Shown here: positions 29,442 through 39,039 of the stretch, in pieces
Layout of the letters: each line of letters opens with the position of its first letter
Numbering within the stretch: the first letter of the stretch is position 1
From: a virus
Length of the DNA: 50,799 nt
Strand: one strand, 5' to 3'
IMG/VR virus record: IMGVR_UViG_3300045997_000034
Coordinates: 1-50,799 of that record
Translations under genes and position numbers: made by a program
Notes under the pieces: generated by a model
Databases searched by the model: none
Told to the model about the DNA's origin: nothing
The model's input: only the letters and a program-made list of their open reading frames with translations

Positions 29442-30611
29442 TTACGGTTGAACGTTCCAGTATTCGACAGGACCAAAGTCTTCCCACTTCCGATAGCCGT
29501 ATCCAAGAGCCCAAGAACCAGACTCGTCGAAAGGTACAATCGACAGCGTAGGATACATTCGATCGCCTTCTTCGTCGGAGACAAATATCTGCTCCGTGAC
29601 TCGCATGTAGGTTACGTAGTTATCGCTATTCCGCAACTCGACAATATCCCCAAGGACGTAATCGGTTCCGTAGATATACTGACTGTGCTGACTGATTTCA
29701 CCATCAAAAGCAATAACTGGTCGAACCTTAGCCAGCTCTTCGTAACCCTTATAAATCATCTTCAACGATGCATCTGGATCTCCGACTTCAATGTCGGTCA
29801 TATTGATCATCATCACGTGACGATCGAAACCCTCAGAGCTTGCAGCGACATCATCCGGATATACCAGCTCAAAACCCGCCGGGGAAAATACGTAGGCAGC
29901 GTTCTTGTAATTGGCTGTAGATCGAAGTTCCGTTGTGTTCTTAAGGTTCTCAAGTTCAGGCGAGAAAATAACAGCGGGAACTGCAGTCTGCCTTGAAGTA
30001 CGATCGTTTCCCGTGTAGATGTCGAAATATAGAGGCGAGGCGAATTCGTTTCTTGGCATACGGAAACCAAGACCCCATCGATCGCACAAAGCTTTGATTG
30101 CGGCGTAGACTGTCTGCGGTTCGAGCTCAACAGTAATTACATCTGAAGGCTCGGGGTTGGTATCTCCAGTAGGAGTTCCGCCAGGGGTAACCAAGGGAAA
30201 TATGTCTGCCGAATCCAGCATACCAACCACACAGATTTGATAGAAAATCTCTCTACAAATCTCCGCCGGCGTTCCAGCCAGAATCCATTTCGGATTTGTA
30301 ACCGTGTCGGTCAATGCCGCTGCAGCAATTCGATCTTCAAGCTGCTGTTCAATGGACACGCCAGAAATGGTAAGCATTCTTTCGCCGTCATCACTGATAG
30401 CATCATTAACAGTTGTGATGAGCATCACGAAGAACGAATCACTACATCCGAGCATAACCCCCGGAGACAATTGCTGACGATTGGCTGGCGTTGCTGGGAT
30501 GACTAGTTCAAAGTCACCAAACGCAGAATATCGCTCAGTCCAGATGTAAGACTTGTAACGACTGATGATGTACTCACGACGAGTTTCGGTGTCCAGAGTG
30601 TAAAACTCCAT
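29442..30611 (-). CDS. Tail hub protein, ReqiPepy6 Gp37-like
   Basis: 389 residues. The start, FYTLDTETRREYIISRYKSY then IWTERYSAFGDFELVIPAT, and the middle and C-terminal hub-type strands (YVLGDIVELRNSDNYVTYMR) fit the Siphovirus ReqiPepy6 Gp37-like family, the baseplate hub (Gp44-like fold) that closes the tail tube. TAATG coupling with the distal tail gene upstream, typical of this module. Confidence 0.82.
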   Translation of the reverse strand: MEFYTLDTETRREYIISRYKSYIWTERYSAFGDFELVIPATPANRQQLSPGVMLGCSDSFFVMLITTVNDAISDDGERMLTISGVSIEQQLEDRIAAAALTDTVTNPKWILAGTPAEICREIFYQICVVGMLDSADIFPLVTPGGTPTGDTNPEPSDVITVELEPQTVYAAIKALCDRWGLGFRMPRNEFASPLYFDIYTGNDRTSRQTAVPAVIFSPELENLKNTTELRSTANYKNAAYVFSPAGFELVYPDDVAASSEGFDRHVMMINMTDIEVGDPDASLKMIYKGYEELAKVRPVIAFDGEISQHSQYIYGTDYVLGDIVELRNSDNYVTYMRVTEQIFVSDEEGDRMYPTLSIVPFDESGSWALGYGYRKWEDFGPVEYWNVQP

Positions 30612-31429
30612 TACAAACCTCCGTATCGTCTTGTGTACGTCATTGTGTAGGGGACTGCGGCGCCCGATGCGTAAACACGAAACGCATTAGTTCCATGTAA
30701 GAATTCCATCCAATTAGATTGTGAAGGAATTCCATAAAGAATCGATGATTCAACGCCGGCTCTCGTCAACCGAGCAAATCTAAATCCAGAGACAGTACTG
30801 ATGGTGACAATATCGCCAGAAACTAGCGATGCCTCAACATCCATTGTGCGGATGGTACCATCTGGTGTCTGATGGTACATCGTGAACCCAGACATAGTTC
30901 GGTTCACGTTTAAAACAAATTCAACACCACTTTCGACAGTTCCAGAATATTCCAGAGTCGTATCCGTGGTGCCGGCCGTCGTGTTTCCACTCAATGTGAT
31001 CGAGTTTGATTCCAAGAAATCTGGATTCCAACACATGATTGAAATATCGACGGCCGGCTCTTTGGTGAACATCGCGCTTTCCATGGTTTCCACTGTGCCC
31101 TGAATATCAACCACAAGATCGTCGTCCATGAAGAATCTCAGACTGACTTCACTTTTTGGCATGAAAAATGGGTACAGCGCCTGCCGCAGGGACCGAACCG
31201 TCGCGATAGCATAATCAGGGACAAGCCCCAACGTCATCGTGATATTTCTGGCGTCCCTGCGGGCAGACTGGAACTGAGCACCGTCTTGTTGCGCAAAGCT
31301 TGACGAGACCAGACTAGCTTTGACCGGGTCTAGCCCCTGAATATCCTGAACGTCGTAGCCCAGGGTTTCATCACCCAGAGGAAGACTCAAGGTTCCGCCC
31401 TGACCTCGCACTTCGAGCAACGTCAACAT
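30611..31429 (-). CDS. Distal tail protein (Dit-like)
   Basis: 272 residues, directly after the tape measure with TAATG overlap. The N-terminus (LPLGDETLGYDVQDIQGLDP, then RRDARNITMTLGLVPD) and size fit Dit-type proteins that join the tube to the tip. The order tape measure, Dit, hub is conserved in siphophages. Confidence 0.8.
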   Translation of the reverse strand: MLTLLEVRGQGGTLSLPLGDETLGYDVQDIQGLDPVKASLVSSSFAQQDGAQFQSARRDARNITMTLGLVPDYAIATVRSLRQALYPFFMPKSEVSLRFFMDDDLVVDIQGTVETMESAMFTKEPAVDISIMCWNPDFLESNSITLSGNTTAGTTDTTLEYSGTVESGVEFVLNVNRTMSGFTMYHQTPDGTIRTMDVEASLVSGDIVTISTVSGFRFARLTRAGVESSILYGIPSQSNWMEFLHGTNAFRVYASGAAVPYTMTYTRRYGGL

Positions 31430-34400
31430 TACTTAGTCAGAGCTCCCTTCGTCTGTGATAGTTGGTTTCTGGTCTGTCGGTAAATCTCGGCGTGCGACAA
31501 AGCCTTTGGTGAGGTGTTGTTCTGAACAAACTGAATTGGCCGGACTTCCGAAGCTGTTGCTGCAGCAATTTCTGCTACCTGCTGGTTAGCGTCATAAGTA
31601 CGCCGTGCCGCACGGGCTTGAGCGTAAGTGGTGTTTGCGTTAACCGACAATGCGGAACTGCTTGGAATGAGAGACCCAAGTTTGCTAGATCCCTTTTGTA
31701 CATCCGTCAAATCCATCACTGGTCGGATAGTAGGCTGCGCGTCGACACTGTCGGCAATCAGCTGATCCATACCAGAGATAGACTTCTGCATAGCTAGAAT
31801 TGCATCCTTGCCGACGTTCTTAGCCGACTCGGCCACAATATCAGAAGTCTTGTCCAGACCATTCGCCATGCCTTGTGTCGAGAACTTTCCAAGCTTCTCG
31901 AATTCCTTAGACGGAGAATTAATTCCAAGGAAGTCTTTCGCTGCATTCAACGCCGCGCTAGCAGCATTTTTAGCAGCACTAACCACTGCACTTGCTCCGT
32001 TTGCCAGACCCTTTACCATACCATCGATGATGGCGTCAGCAAGGTTAGCGCCAGCAGCTTGCATTGCAGCCTGATTGTTACGGATGGAATCGGCCAAACC
32101 GTTAACAAAGCTGATGATCAACTTCACACCGGAGTCAACAATCCGCGGCAAATTCTTAGAAATGCCATCGAGGAAATTCACGATGACGTTAGTTGCCGTA
32201 GTGACGACCTTACCGATGTTATCGGCGATCCCCTGCAAGAATCCTGTAAGGATCTTCAAGCCAGCAGCTACCATTTTGGGCACTGCGTCAGCAAACTGCG
32301 TCAGCATGTCGGTAAGAAGCGTAAGCAGTGTCGAGATGATCTTTGGCGACAAGGTTGCAATCGCCGTGAGTAGAGATGTGATCATTGCAGTTGCAGCTTT
32401 GAGTACCGCTGGCGCTGCAGCAGCAATAGATTCCGCAAAGGCAATCACTGTCTGACCAATTGCCGTAACAATCTGCGGAAGAAGGGCCAACAGTGCAGTT
32501 ACAATTCCAACAATTGCTGCTGTACCCGCAGCCCCAGCAACCGAGATGGCTGTAAGAGCTACGGAGAACAGCAACAGACCTGCTCCGGCAGCAAGCATTC
32601 CAAGACCCAACAGCCCAATGGCTGCACCGAGCCCCAGAAGTATTGGGACTACCGGAGCAAGTAGAATTCCAGCAACACCAATCACCGCTAGAGCTGCTGC
32701 GAGGGCAATTAGACCCTTAGCAATTTCTCCCCAGGTCATACCCGCAAAAGCCGAAAGAACTGGCTGAAGTAGCGCCAAGCTTGCCGTAACGATCAATAGA
32801 GCAGCTGCCCCTGGAAGTGCGGTAGTCATTACGGCCATTGCTGCCGCGATGATCCCCAAAGAAGTTGCAAGAACAACAAGGCCCTTAGCAATCTCTTCCC
32901 AAGACATTTGTGACATCTGTTCAAGAGCAGACGCTAGAATGCTAAGTGAAGCCGCCACGATTAGAACCGCAGCCGCCGACAGCACACTTGACGGTGGAAT
33001 GAGTATTAGAGCAGCAGCCATAACTGTCAAGCCGCCGGCCATACCCACAAGGCCTTGCGCAAGTTCTTCCCAAGATAGTCCGGAAATATCCTTCAGAGCA
33101 CTAGCCATGACTTTGATAGCCGCAGCAAGCAACAGTAGTCCAGCTCCGGCAAGCAAGCCGCCGCCCTCGGCAGATGCAAACTTGGTGTATAGAGCCAAAG
33201 CTCCAAGAAGAACTGCAACTCCAGTCAACCCTTGGGCCATTTCTTCCCAACTAAGACCGGACAAATCAGTTACTGCACTGACTAGAACCTTGATTGCTGC
33301 TGCCAGAATAAGAAGACCTGCGCCAGCTGTAACCATACCACCAGCTTGGCCTTCCATACCCTTTACAGCAAGTACGAGGAGACCGATTAGAACAGTTACC
33401 CCGCCAAGACCCTTAGCCAGTTCTTCCCAGCTCAACTTCGACAACGCAGTCACCGCAATGACTAGAATATCGATAGCGATAGCAAGAAGAATCAGAGCAG
33501 CTGCCGTTGCAGGCAACTTCAACAATCCTCCAGCTGCAGTAGCTTTGGCGAACAGCGCCATAGCTCCAATAAGCTGAGTAAACATGATCGTAAGTGCACC
33601 GAGAGCTTTGGTAAGCTTTTCGGAATCGATCATTGACAAAGCTACAACAGATACAGTCATCAAGGCAATTGCTGCTGCAATTTCAAGCAGGGTCTTAGCC
33701 TTCAACTGGGCCTGCATAGCCTTCATTGTTCCGGTCAAATTCTCGAAAGAACCTCTAATAGATTCGAAGAATCCATCACCAACGTTGACATCTCCAAAGA
33801 GACTACCCGAGGCAAATTTACGAAACGCTAAAACAAGCGCAGCAAACAGCCCGGTGTTGATTCCATCTAGAATTTTGGTGTAGTTTCCGCTTGAGAATGC
33901 TTCACCGATAGAATCCATAAGAGATCCAAAAGCATCCGAAATTGCCGGAGCCATCTCTTTGAATTTACTCCAGATGGTATCAAATATCCCAACAGCCTTA
34001 CCCCAAGCAGTTGCGATTACATTGCCAAGAGCACCAAGTGGAGCAAATCGTTCTTGAATTCCAGAAATATCCGAACTGCCACCGAAAGCATCAGCAAGTA
34101 CTCCAACAAAAGCTTTAATCAACTTAATTGGAATTGCCAGAACATTCCCGATCTTTTCAAATATGTTACTAAGACCATCGCCATTGACGATCGCATCACG
34201 AACCTTGACAAGAAAATCACCAACATTGGCAGTGAAATCAAGAATACCACCAGAACCTTCGGTAGCTGAACTGAACAAACTAACGAAAGTCTTAACGATT
34301 TGCTTGACAATTTCAATGCCAATGTCAAATACAGCAAACACACCAGCAAAGGTTCGCTTAAGCTTGTCCATCGTGTCGTCGCCAAGAATAAGACTCTGGG

Positions 34401-35721
34401 TGAATTCACGAAGATTGGCCGTAAGGTTGAACAGTTGTGCGCCAGTTGTTGCTGGAAATATCTCTCGGAAAGCATCCTTGATTGGCGTTACAACTGAAAT
34501 AAGAGCCTTGAACGCATTACCAATTGCGTCGATGAGGAGCGTACGCCCACCCATCTCTTTCCAGTCACCAATGACCTTGTTTCGAGCATTTGCTGAAGAG
34601 GATATGAAACCACCAAGAACATTGTTGACGTTTGTGAACAGCACTTTAGCTTCGTCGAAGTCGCCAAATATGAGCTGCCACGTTTGTGCCCAACCTGAGC
34701 CCGCGGCTTCCCGCAACGTTCCCATAAGCTGAGTTACAGTTTTAACTTCAGTAGCTGCAGCCTTAGCCACCGCTGCCTGATCCTGAATGGCTTTGATTTC
34801 GGCCTTACTGAAACCCTGCGCCGCCAACTCAGCGTCGGACAAGTCCCCAGTGAACTGAGATAGAGTCTTAGTCAGAACTTCAGATGTTAACCAAGATTCT
34901 TCGCCAGGCTTTGCCGTAATTGATTCACGGAACGACTGGCCCTCAATAGTGACATTTTTCATGTCGCCCTTGAGTTTAACAGAACCCTTACTTAGGGTTC
35001 CCATTTTCTCGGCGGTTTGCGCCAAAGCACGCTGGAATACCGTGCCGCCCATACCAGCATTGACAACTGAGTTCCAGTCCTCAAGTGAAACACGTCCCGC
35101 AGAAATAGCCTGCGAAAGCTGGTACATTGCAGTTGACGCCTGCTGAGAGTTTGAACCAGACAACGCAGCAAGGTTGGCAATACCCTTAATTGCGGCCGTA
35201 GCGGTCTTCAAATCCACACCCGCGGCAGTAAATGTACCAATGTTCTTGGCCATCTCACCGAAGTTATAGATTGTCTGGTCAGAATATTTGTTCAACTCAA
35301 GCAACGTTGCGTTAACGTCTTTTAGCTTGACACCAGCCGCTGCAGTGTTAGCCAGAATTGTCTGAACCGAGTTTAGACCCGTTTCATATTCAGCAAAGCC
35401 GGCCTTCAGTGGATCTAGAGTAAGATTTTTAGCCAATTCTGCGCCGGCAGTTACTGCTTTGTTTACAATCGTCGCCAACGCAGTAACTGCAATTACAGAC
35501 ATTGCGCTAAATTTAGCACCAATGCCTTCTACACTGGATGCCATACCAGCAAGGCTAAAACGGCCAGCAGCAGCGCTAACATCGTCTAGACCTTTTGACG
35601 CTCCATCAAGCTTCAGTCCAGAATTCAGACTAACCAATGATGCTAGAGTGGTTTTGACTGCTGATTCGAACTGAGCGTTGTCGAATTTGATCTGTACAAC
35701 GCGGGTGTCAACACCGGCCAT
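31429..35721 (-). CDS. Tape measure protein
   Basis: 1430 residues, the longest gene. The N-terminal domain (about 1-350) has typical tape-measure traits: KFDNAQFESAVKTTLASLVS, then GFAEYETGLNSVQTILANTA, and ANLAALSGSNSQQASTAMYQ. A hydrophobic middle holds five repeats of about 60 residues, each with a (T/S)W(E/G)E(L/M/I)A(K/Q)GL core. By the usual relation of about 0.15 nm per residue, the tail would be around 215 nm. It also helps eject DNA. TAATG overlaps on both sides. Confidence 0.93.
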   Translation of the reverse strand: MAGVDTRVVQIKFDNAQFESAVKTTLASLVSLNSGLKLDGASKGLDDVSAAAGRFSLAGMASSVEGIGAKFSAMSVIAVTALATIVNKAVTAGAELAKNLTLDPLKAGFAEYETGLNSVQTILANTAAAGVKLKDVNATLLELNKYSDQTIYNFGEMAKNIGTFTAAGVDLKTATAAIKGIANLAALSGSNSQQASTAMYQLSQAISAGRVSLEDWNSVVNAGMGGTVFQRALAQTAEKMGTLSKGSVKLKGDMKNVTIEGQSFRESITAKPGEESWLTSEVLTKTLSQFTGDLSDAELAAQGFSKAEIKAIQDQAAVAKAAATEVKTVTQLMGTLREAAGSGWAQTWQLIFGDFDEAKVLFTNVNNVLGGFISSSANARNKVIGDWKEMGGRTLLIDAIGNAFKALISVVTPIKDAFREIFPATTGAQLFNLTANLREFTQSLILGDDTMDKLKRTFAGVFAVFDIGIEIVKQIVKTFVSLFSSATEGSGGILDFTANVGDFLVKVRDAIVNGDGLSNIFEKIGNVLAIPIKLIKAFVGVLADAFGGSSDISGIQERFAPLGALGNVIATAWGKAVGIFDTIWSKFKEMAPAISDAFGSLMDSIGEAFSSGNYTKILDGINTGLFAALVLAFRKFASGSLFGDVNVGDGFFESIRGSFENLTGTMKAMQAQLKAKTLLEIAAAIALMTVSVVALSMIDSEKLTKALGALTIMFTQLIGAMALFAKATAAGGLLKLPATAAALILLAIAIDILVIAVTALSKLSWEELAKGLGGVTVLIGLLVLAVKGMEGQAGGMVTAGAGLLILAAAIKVLVSAVTDLSGLSWEEMAQGLTGVAVLLGALALYTKFASAEGGGLLAGAGLLLLAAAIKVMASALKDISGLSWEELAQGLVGMAGGLTVMAAALILIPPSSVLSAAAVLIVAASLSILASALEQMSQMSWEEIAKGLVVLATSLGIIAAAMAVMTTALPGAAALLIVTASLALLQPVLSAFAGMTWGEIAKGLIALAAALAVIGVAGILLAPVVPILLGLGAAIGLLGLGMLAAGAGLLLFSVALTAISVAGAAGTAAIVGIVTALLALLPQIVTAIGQTVIAFAESIAAAAPAVLKAATAMITSLLTAIATLSPKIISTLLTLLTDMLTQFADAVPKMVAAGLKILTGFLQGIADNIGKVVTTATNVIVNFLDGISKNLPRIVDSGVKLIISFVNGLADSIRNNQAAMQAAGANLADAIIDGMVKGLANGASAVVSAAKNAASAALNAAKDFLGINSPSKEFEKLGKFSTQGMANGLDKTSDIVAESAKNVGKDAILAMQKSISGMDQLIADSVDAQPTIRPVMDLTDVQKGSSKLGSLIPSSSALSVNANTTYAQARAARRTYDANQQVAEIAAATASEVRPIQFVQNNTSPKALSHAEIYRQTRNQLSQTKGALTK
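32690..33440 (-). repeat. Five 60-residue repeats in the tape measure
   Basis: The cores LSWEELAKGL, LSWEEMAQGL, LSWEELAQGL, MSWEEIAKGL and MTWGEIAKGL lie near 33420, 33240, 33060, 32885 and 32710, a spacing close to 180 bases. Each is followed by hydrophobic Ala/Leu/Gly stretches. The repeat number may set tail length. Confidence 0.8.
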
Positions 35722-36101
35722 TAAGAGGTCACCGCCTTTCCGATGTTAGTTATGATTTGTTGGAATATGGGTTCAATCGCTGGATTGATGTAATCTCGAC
35801 CAGCAACAAATCCACCGGTCCCCGTAGCGTATCCATATTGCAACATGATCGCTACGGGGAATCCGTTTTCAAGATCGGTATTGTGCCACACAATAACCGC
35901 CGAGTCCTTATCTGCTTGAACTTCGTAAGTCCATGAATTTGCAGCTAATCCGGATTCGGCTGGAGTTGCAGATGCTAGAGCGTTAACTCCAGCCTGGCCA
36001 GAGGAACTCAGAACACTCGTAATGTTAAATATAGCCATCTTTTTGAGGAACGCTTCCGTGCTGGCAAACGATCCGCTCGAACTGAGTGAAATTCCGCCCA
36101 C
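35721..36101 (-). CDS. HK97 gp10-like tail completion protein
   Basis: 126 residues, GTG start after TAGGAG. The C-terminal GGFVAGRDYINPAIEPIFQQ motif and the N-terminal helix match HK97 gp10-like neck or tail completion proteins. Unusually it lies directly before the tape measure rather than before the tube gene. Confidence 0.65.
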   Translation of the reverse strand: MGGISLSSSGSFASTEAFLKKMAIFNITSVLSSSGQAGVNALASATPAESGLAANSWTYEVQADKDSAVIVWHNTDLENGFPVAIMLQYGYATGTGGFVAGRDYINPAIEPIFQQIITNIGKAVTS

Positions 36102-36114
36102 TGCAAACTCCTAG

Positions 36115-36921
36115 TTAAATCGAAGATGTGGCAGTGTATGTACCATCTCCATTGTCGACAACGAAATCTGATTTGAGCTGGAAGTGATCCGCGTCCAGTT
36201 CTTGAACATCATCCATAGATCCAGAAGCTGTGAATTCTCCAGCACCAGGCCCGAGAGTAATAAGGAACGGCGGGATTGGTCCACCCTCAAGGTAAATCTC
36301 GATCATTTCTGCAGGCGTTGGTAGCCTTGGCGCAGCAATGTCGGAGCCATAGAGAATATCTTCAATAGCCGCAGTAACAAATGGATCGCTCAAACGAGAA
36401 TCAATGACAACATGTGCTGTCGGTCTAACGCCAGGAATATGTTCTGGCTTTGTCGAGAAATCCCAACTAAATGTCAGAGTGTCCGGTGAATCGGTTTCTG
36501 TTTGGTTAGTTTTCTGTGATGGATTTGCACGGGCGTTGTAGACAATATGAATCTTGTATCCATGATCTGCACCGTCAACGTCGTTTCCAACTTTGGTTCG
36601 ATAACTAAGACCAAACGGGAGTCGATACTGTTGGGTTACAAAGAATCCATCATCTAGAGCAACTGTCCCATCACAAACAGCAAATTCAAGAGGGTATGTG
36701 TAAGCTTCAATCGTTCCAGAGAATTCTTCTGGCGCACCTCGGTCTTGGTACTTCAACCCGTCCATGTAGCGAGGTGTAGAATCGCCACCGCTGGGGTTTT
36801 CTGAAACTGCGATCAAGCCCGACCATGCAACACCGTCGCCGGTTTTTGGGTACAGAACCCCTCGGTCAACTCCGACTTCAAAAAATCTTTCGCCAGGGTT
36901 GCCCCAGGTAAGTTTTGCCAT
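36115..36921 (-). CDS. Tail tube protein paralogue (second copy)
   Basis: 268 residues. Clearly homologous to the protein at 37518: GVDRGVLYPKTGDG, AWSGLIAVSENPSG, EEFSGTIEAYTYPLEFAVCD, FGLSYRTKVGNDVDGADHGY and SPDTLTFSWDFSTKP all align. It lacks the C-terminal add-on domain and has a different end (VDNGDGTYTATSSI). Codons are less GC-biased than in the first copy, suggesting lower copy number. It could start or end the tube. Confidence 0.75.
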   Translation of the reverse strand: MAKLTWGNPGERFFEVGVDRGVLYPKTGDGVAWSGLIAVSENPSGGDSTPRYMDGLKYQDRGAPEEFSGTIEAYTYPLEFAVCDGTVALDDGFFVTQQYRLPFGLSYRTKVGNDVDGADHGYKIHIVYNARANPSQKTNQTETDSPDTLTFSWDFSTKPEHIPGVRPTAHVVIDSRLSDPFVTAAIEDILYGSDIAAPRLPTPAEMIEIYLEGGPIPPFLITLGPGAGEFTASGSMDDVQELDADHFQLKSDFVVDNGDGTYTATSSI

Positions 36922-36941
36922 GCCCGTGCCTCCTTTCGCAG

Positions 36942-37487
36942 TTATCCAGAAGTTCCAAGTTTAGCCAAGCGCTGCTCATTCAAACTTCTCTGTCGAGCGG
37001 CTACTTCGCGAGTAGACATCTTCTTCTTTGGCGCATTCTTTTGGTTAATTACTTGCACTAAGGTCATCAAACGATTGAGATGCCAGTGTTGACACTCAAA
37101 AGGAATGTTCAGGGCAACCATCCAGTAATAGATGATCTCCGCTGTAATAATTTCAGTTTGACGCCTTGTCGGTTCTGCCTTAAACCAAGTGGCAGTCATC
37201 TTTGCGTCGATGTAGGACTTGATTTCGTCCAAATTTGCTTTAGACAACCTGAGGAAAACCTCCGGAGGAACATTGTCTGTAAGCGTCATTGCTTGGATGT
37301 ACCACATTGTTTCTTCATAAGTCTTGTCTTGCGCATCGAGAAAGGGTTTCTCGAACTTTGACTCCCATTTTGACAGGGAGGCCAGAGAATGCTCAATCTG
37401 CAGTTCAAAGGTTTCCCCGTCAACGAATTCTTGAGTTTCCTCATTGAAGAACTCTTCGTCTGACAGCGGGACAAGTACAGTGAGCAT
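36942..37487 (-). CDS. Tail assembly chaperone-like protein
   Basis: 181 residues between the two tube genes. LQIEHSLASLSKWESKFEKP, then YEETMWYIQAMTLTDNVPPE, then ITAEIIYYWMVALNIPFECQ fit a family that I recall just after the tube gene in many siphophages; it would guide tape measure and tube assembly. I saw no frameshift extension, because another tube gene follows. Confidence 0.7.
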   Translation of the reverse strand: MLTVLVPLSDEEFFNEETQEFVDGETFELQIEHSLASLSKWESKFEKPFLDAQDKTYEETMWYIQAMTLTDNVPPEVFLRLSKANLDEIKSYIDAKMTATWFKAEPTRRQTEIITAEIIYYWMVALNIPFECQHWHLNRLMTLVQVINQKNAPKKKMSTREVAARQRSLNEQRLAKLGTSG

Positions 37488-37517
37488 TCTCCAGCCTCCT
37501 TATCGAATCGAGACGAC

Positions 37518-38402
37518 TTACACGAAGTCGTAGAACCAGTCGTCGTCTCCAACGGCCGGGAATCGGTAGCCAGGCGCCGGAGATGCGGTGACAACCGTGT
37601 CCTCGGTGATGACGACCGGACCAGCAGCCTTGACGACGCCGTTGATCTTGTAGACAACCCCGGTAACCGTCGGGATGGTGATGGTGTGCGTTCCCGAAAC
37701 GAACGTCGGCTCGGTCGGGGTTGCCAGAACGGTCGTACCAGCGAACAGCGCGATGACCGCAGCCGGCAGAGGAAGCTGCGGGTCGGCGCCAGGGGTACCG
37801 AACAGCAGGTCCTCGAGCTCAGCCAGAGCCGCAGCATTTGCGGTAGTTGAGTCGATCGTCAGACTGGACGTCGGCTTGTACTCAACGCCCTCGATCGACC
37901 CCACGTTGACCGATGTGGTGGACAGCTCCCAGCTGAAAGTCAGCGCCTCAGGCGAGTCGTTGACGGTGTTGTAGGCCTTCTCCGACGGAGCAGCAAGAGC
38001 CCCGTAGATCAGGTGGAGCTTGTAGCCGAAGTCGGTGCCGTCCAGGTCGTTTCCGACCCGAGTGCGGTAAGCCAGCCCGAAAGTCTTCCGAGCCTGCTGT
38101 CCGACGAAGATTCCCGGCTCCGGAGAAGCGGTACCGTCGCACTGTCCGAACTCGAGCGGGTAGGTGAACGCCTCGATGGTGGCACCGAACTCTTCGGCAG
38201 ACACCAGGTTGAGGTACTTGATGTTGTCCGCGTACTGCGGGCTGGCCTCAGCACCAGTAGGCGACTCCGTAACGGAAACAAGACCGTTCCAGGCGTAGCC
38301 ATTGCTGTAAGCACCCCCAGCATCGGGAATGTAGAGGACCCCGTGGTCGACACCGGTCTCGTAGTACCGCTGACCCGTGAGGTCCCAAGCAAGCTTGGTC
38401 AT
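37518..38402 (-). CDS. Major tail tube protein with C-terminal add-on domain
   Basis: 294 residues, TAGGAG before the ATG. The body (GVDHGVLYIPDAGGAYSNGY, EEFGATIEAFTYPLEFGQCD, SPEALTFSWELSTTS) is a phage tail tube fold shared with the copy at 36115. The last 67 residues (PTEPTFVSG, TGVVYKINGVVKAAG, PAPGYRF, DDDWFYDF) match the C-terminus of the major capsid protein and look like a small Ig-like surface domain. Very GC-rich codons imply that this is the abundant tube subunit. Confidence 0.85.
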   Translation of the reverse strand: MTKLAWDLTGQRYYETGVDHGVLYIPDAGGAYSNGYAWNGLVSVTESPTGAEASPQYADNIKYLNLVSAEEFGATIEAFTYPLEFGQCDGTASPEPGIFVGQQARKTFGLAYRTRVGNDLDGTDFGYKLHLIYGALAAPSEKAYNTVNDSPEALTFSWELSTTSVNVGSIEGVEYKPTSSLTIDSTTANAAALAELEDLLFGTPGADPQLPLPAAVIALFAGTTVLATPTEPTFVSGTHTITIPTVTGVVYKINGVVKAAGPVVITEDTVVTASPAPGYRFPAVGDDDWFYDFV

Positions 38403-38410
38403 GCCATCTC

Positions 38411-38728
38411 CTAGTAATAGAGGTCAAAAACGTCATGGTTGAGATTAAATGCAGTAAAGAATCTGCTATGCCTGCAAAGCGGAAGCTGCGCGACTTTGTC
38501 CGGAATATCGCTATCGGGATTCCGGTCAACGACCGTCACTTGATACCGCTTGGTCCTGCGATACGGGAGATCGTCAGCGTGTTCAGTAAGAGCAACATCC
38601 CTGTGATAGACAATACAAGGATACTGCATCTCCACCGAAGCTGGCGGTTGGAAATATACGTTCACAGTTCCAAGAATTGTCTCAAGGAGTGTCTGGAGCT
38701 CTAGCCTACGTGGGTCCGTTGTAAACAC
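38411..38728 (-). CDS. Tail terminator-like / head-tail joining protein
   Basis: 105 residues from GTG 38728 after GAGG (TTG 38734 is possible). Conserved-looking segments MQYPCIVYHRD, PYRRTKRYQVTVVDRNPDSD and NHDVFDLYY match small connector proteins found between capsid and tube genes. Probably caps the tail or joins it to the head. Confidence 0.7.
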   Translation of the reverse strand: MFTTDPRRLELQTLLETILGTVNVYFQPPASVEMQYPCIVYHRDVALTEHADDLPYRRTKRYQVTVVDRNPDSDIPDKVAQLPLCRHSRFFTAFNLNHDVFDLYY

Positions 38729-39023
38729 CTCCAAGCCTCAAGATAAGTCGGGGTCTCTGAATATCAACATCTGAGATTTTCCACAGAGACCCCGACCACT
38801 TGACATAGCGCATGTTTGGAAAGTTTTCATTTGCGTAAGCATCTGAAACGATACTGATTGAGTTTCCTACAGTCATATCGTCGTTAACACTTTCCCCATT
38901 TGCGTACTTCTTGGTGTTACGGAGGACGTCACCACGGTAATATCGCTCCGTAATGACGTCCTCCCACACTCCAGGCGCAGATTCCACAGTGCTACCGTAA
39001 CCGATCACATCGTGGAATCGCAT
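38706..39023 (-). CDS. Head closure / head-tail connector protein
   Basis: 105 residues from ATG 39023 after AAGGAG; longer frames overlap the capsid gene without a ribosome site. ERYYRGDVLRNTKKYANGES, VSDAYANENFPNMRYVKWSG and IQRPRLILRLGGVYNG are typical of a small head-closure family that follows capsid genes. Confidence 0.75.
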   Translation of the reverse strand: MRFHDVIGYGSTVESAPGVWEDVITERYYRGDVLRNTKKYANGESVNDDMTVGNSISIVSDAYANENFPNMRYVKWSGSLWKISDVDIQRPRLILRLGGVYNGPT

Positions 39024-39039
39024 CTGGTTACTCCTTGGA

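Noticed and set aside
36942-37487. Programmed -1 frameshift in the tail chaperone
   Set aside because: No slippery heptamer with an overlapping downstream frame; the next gene is a full tube protein with its own ribosome site.
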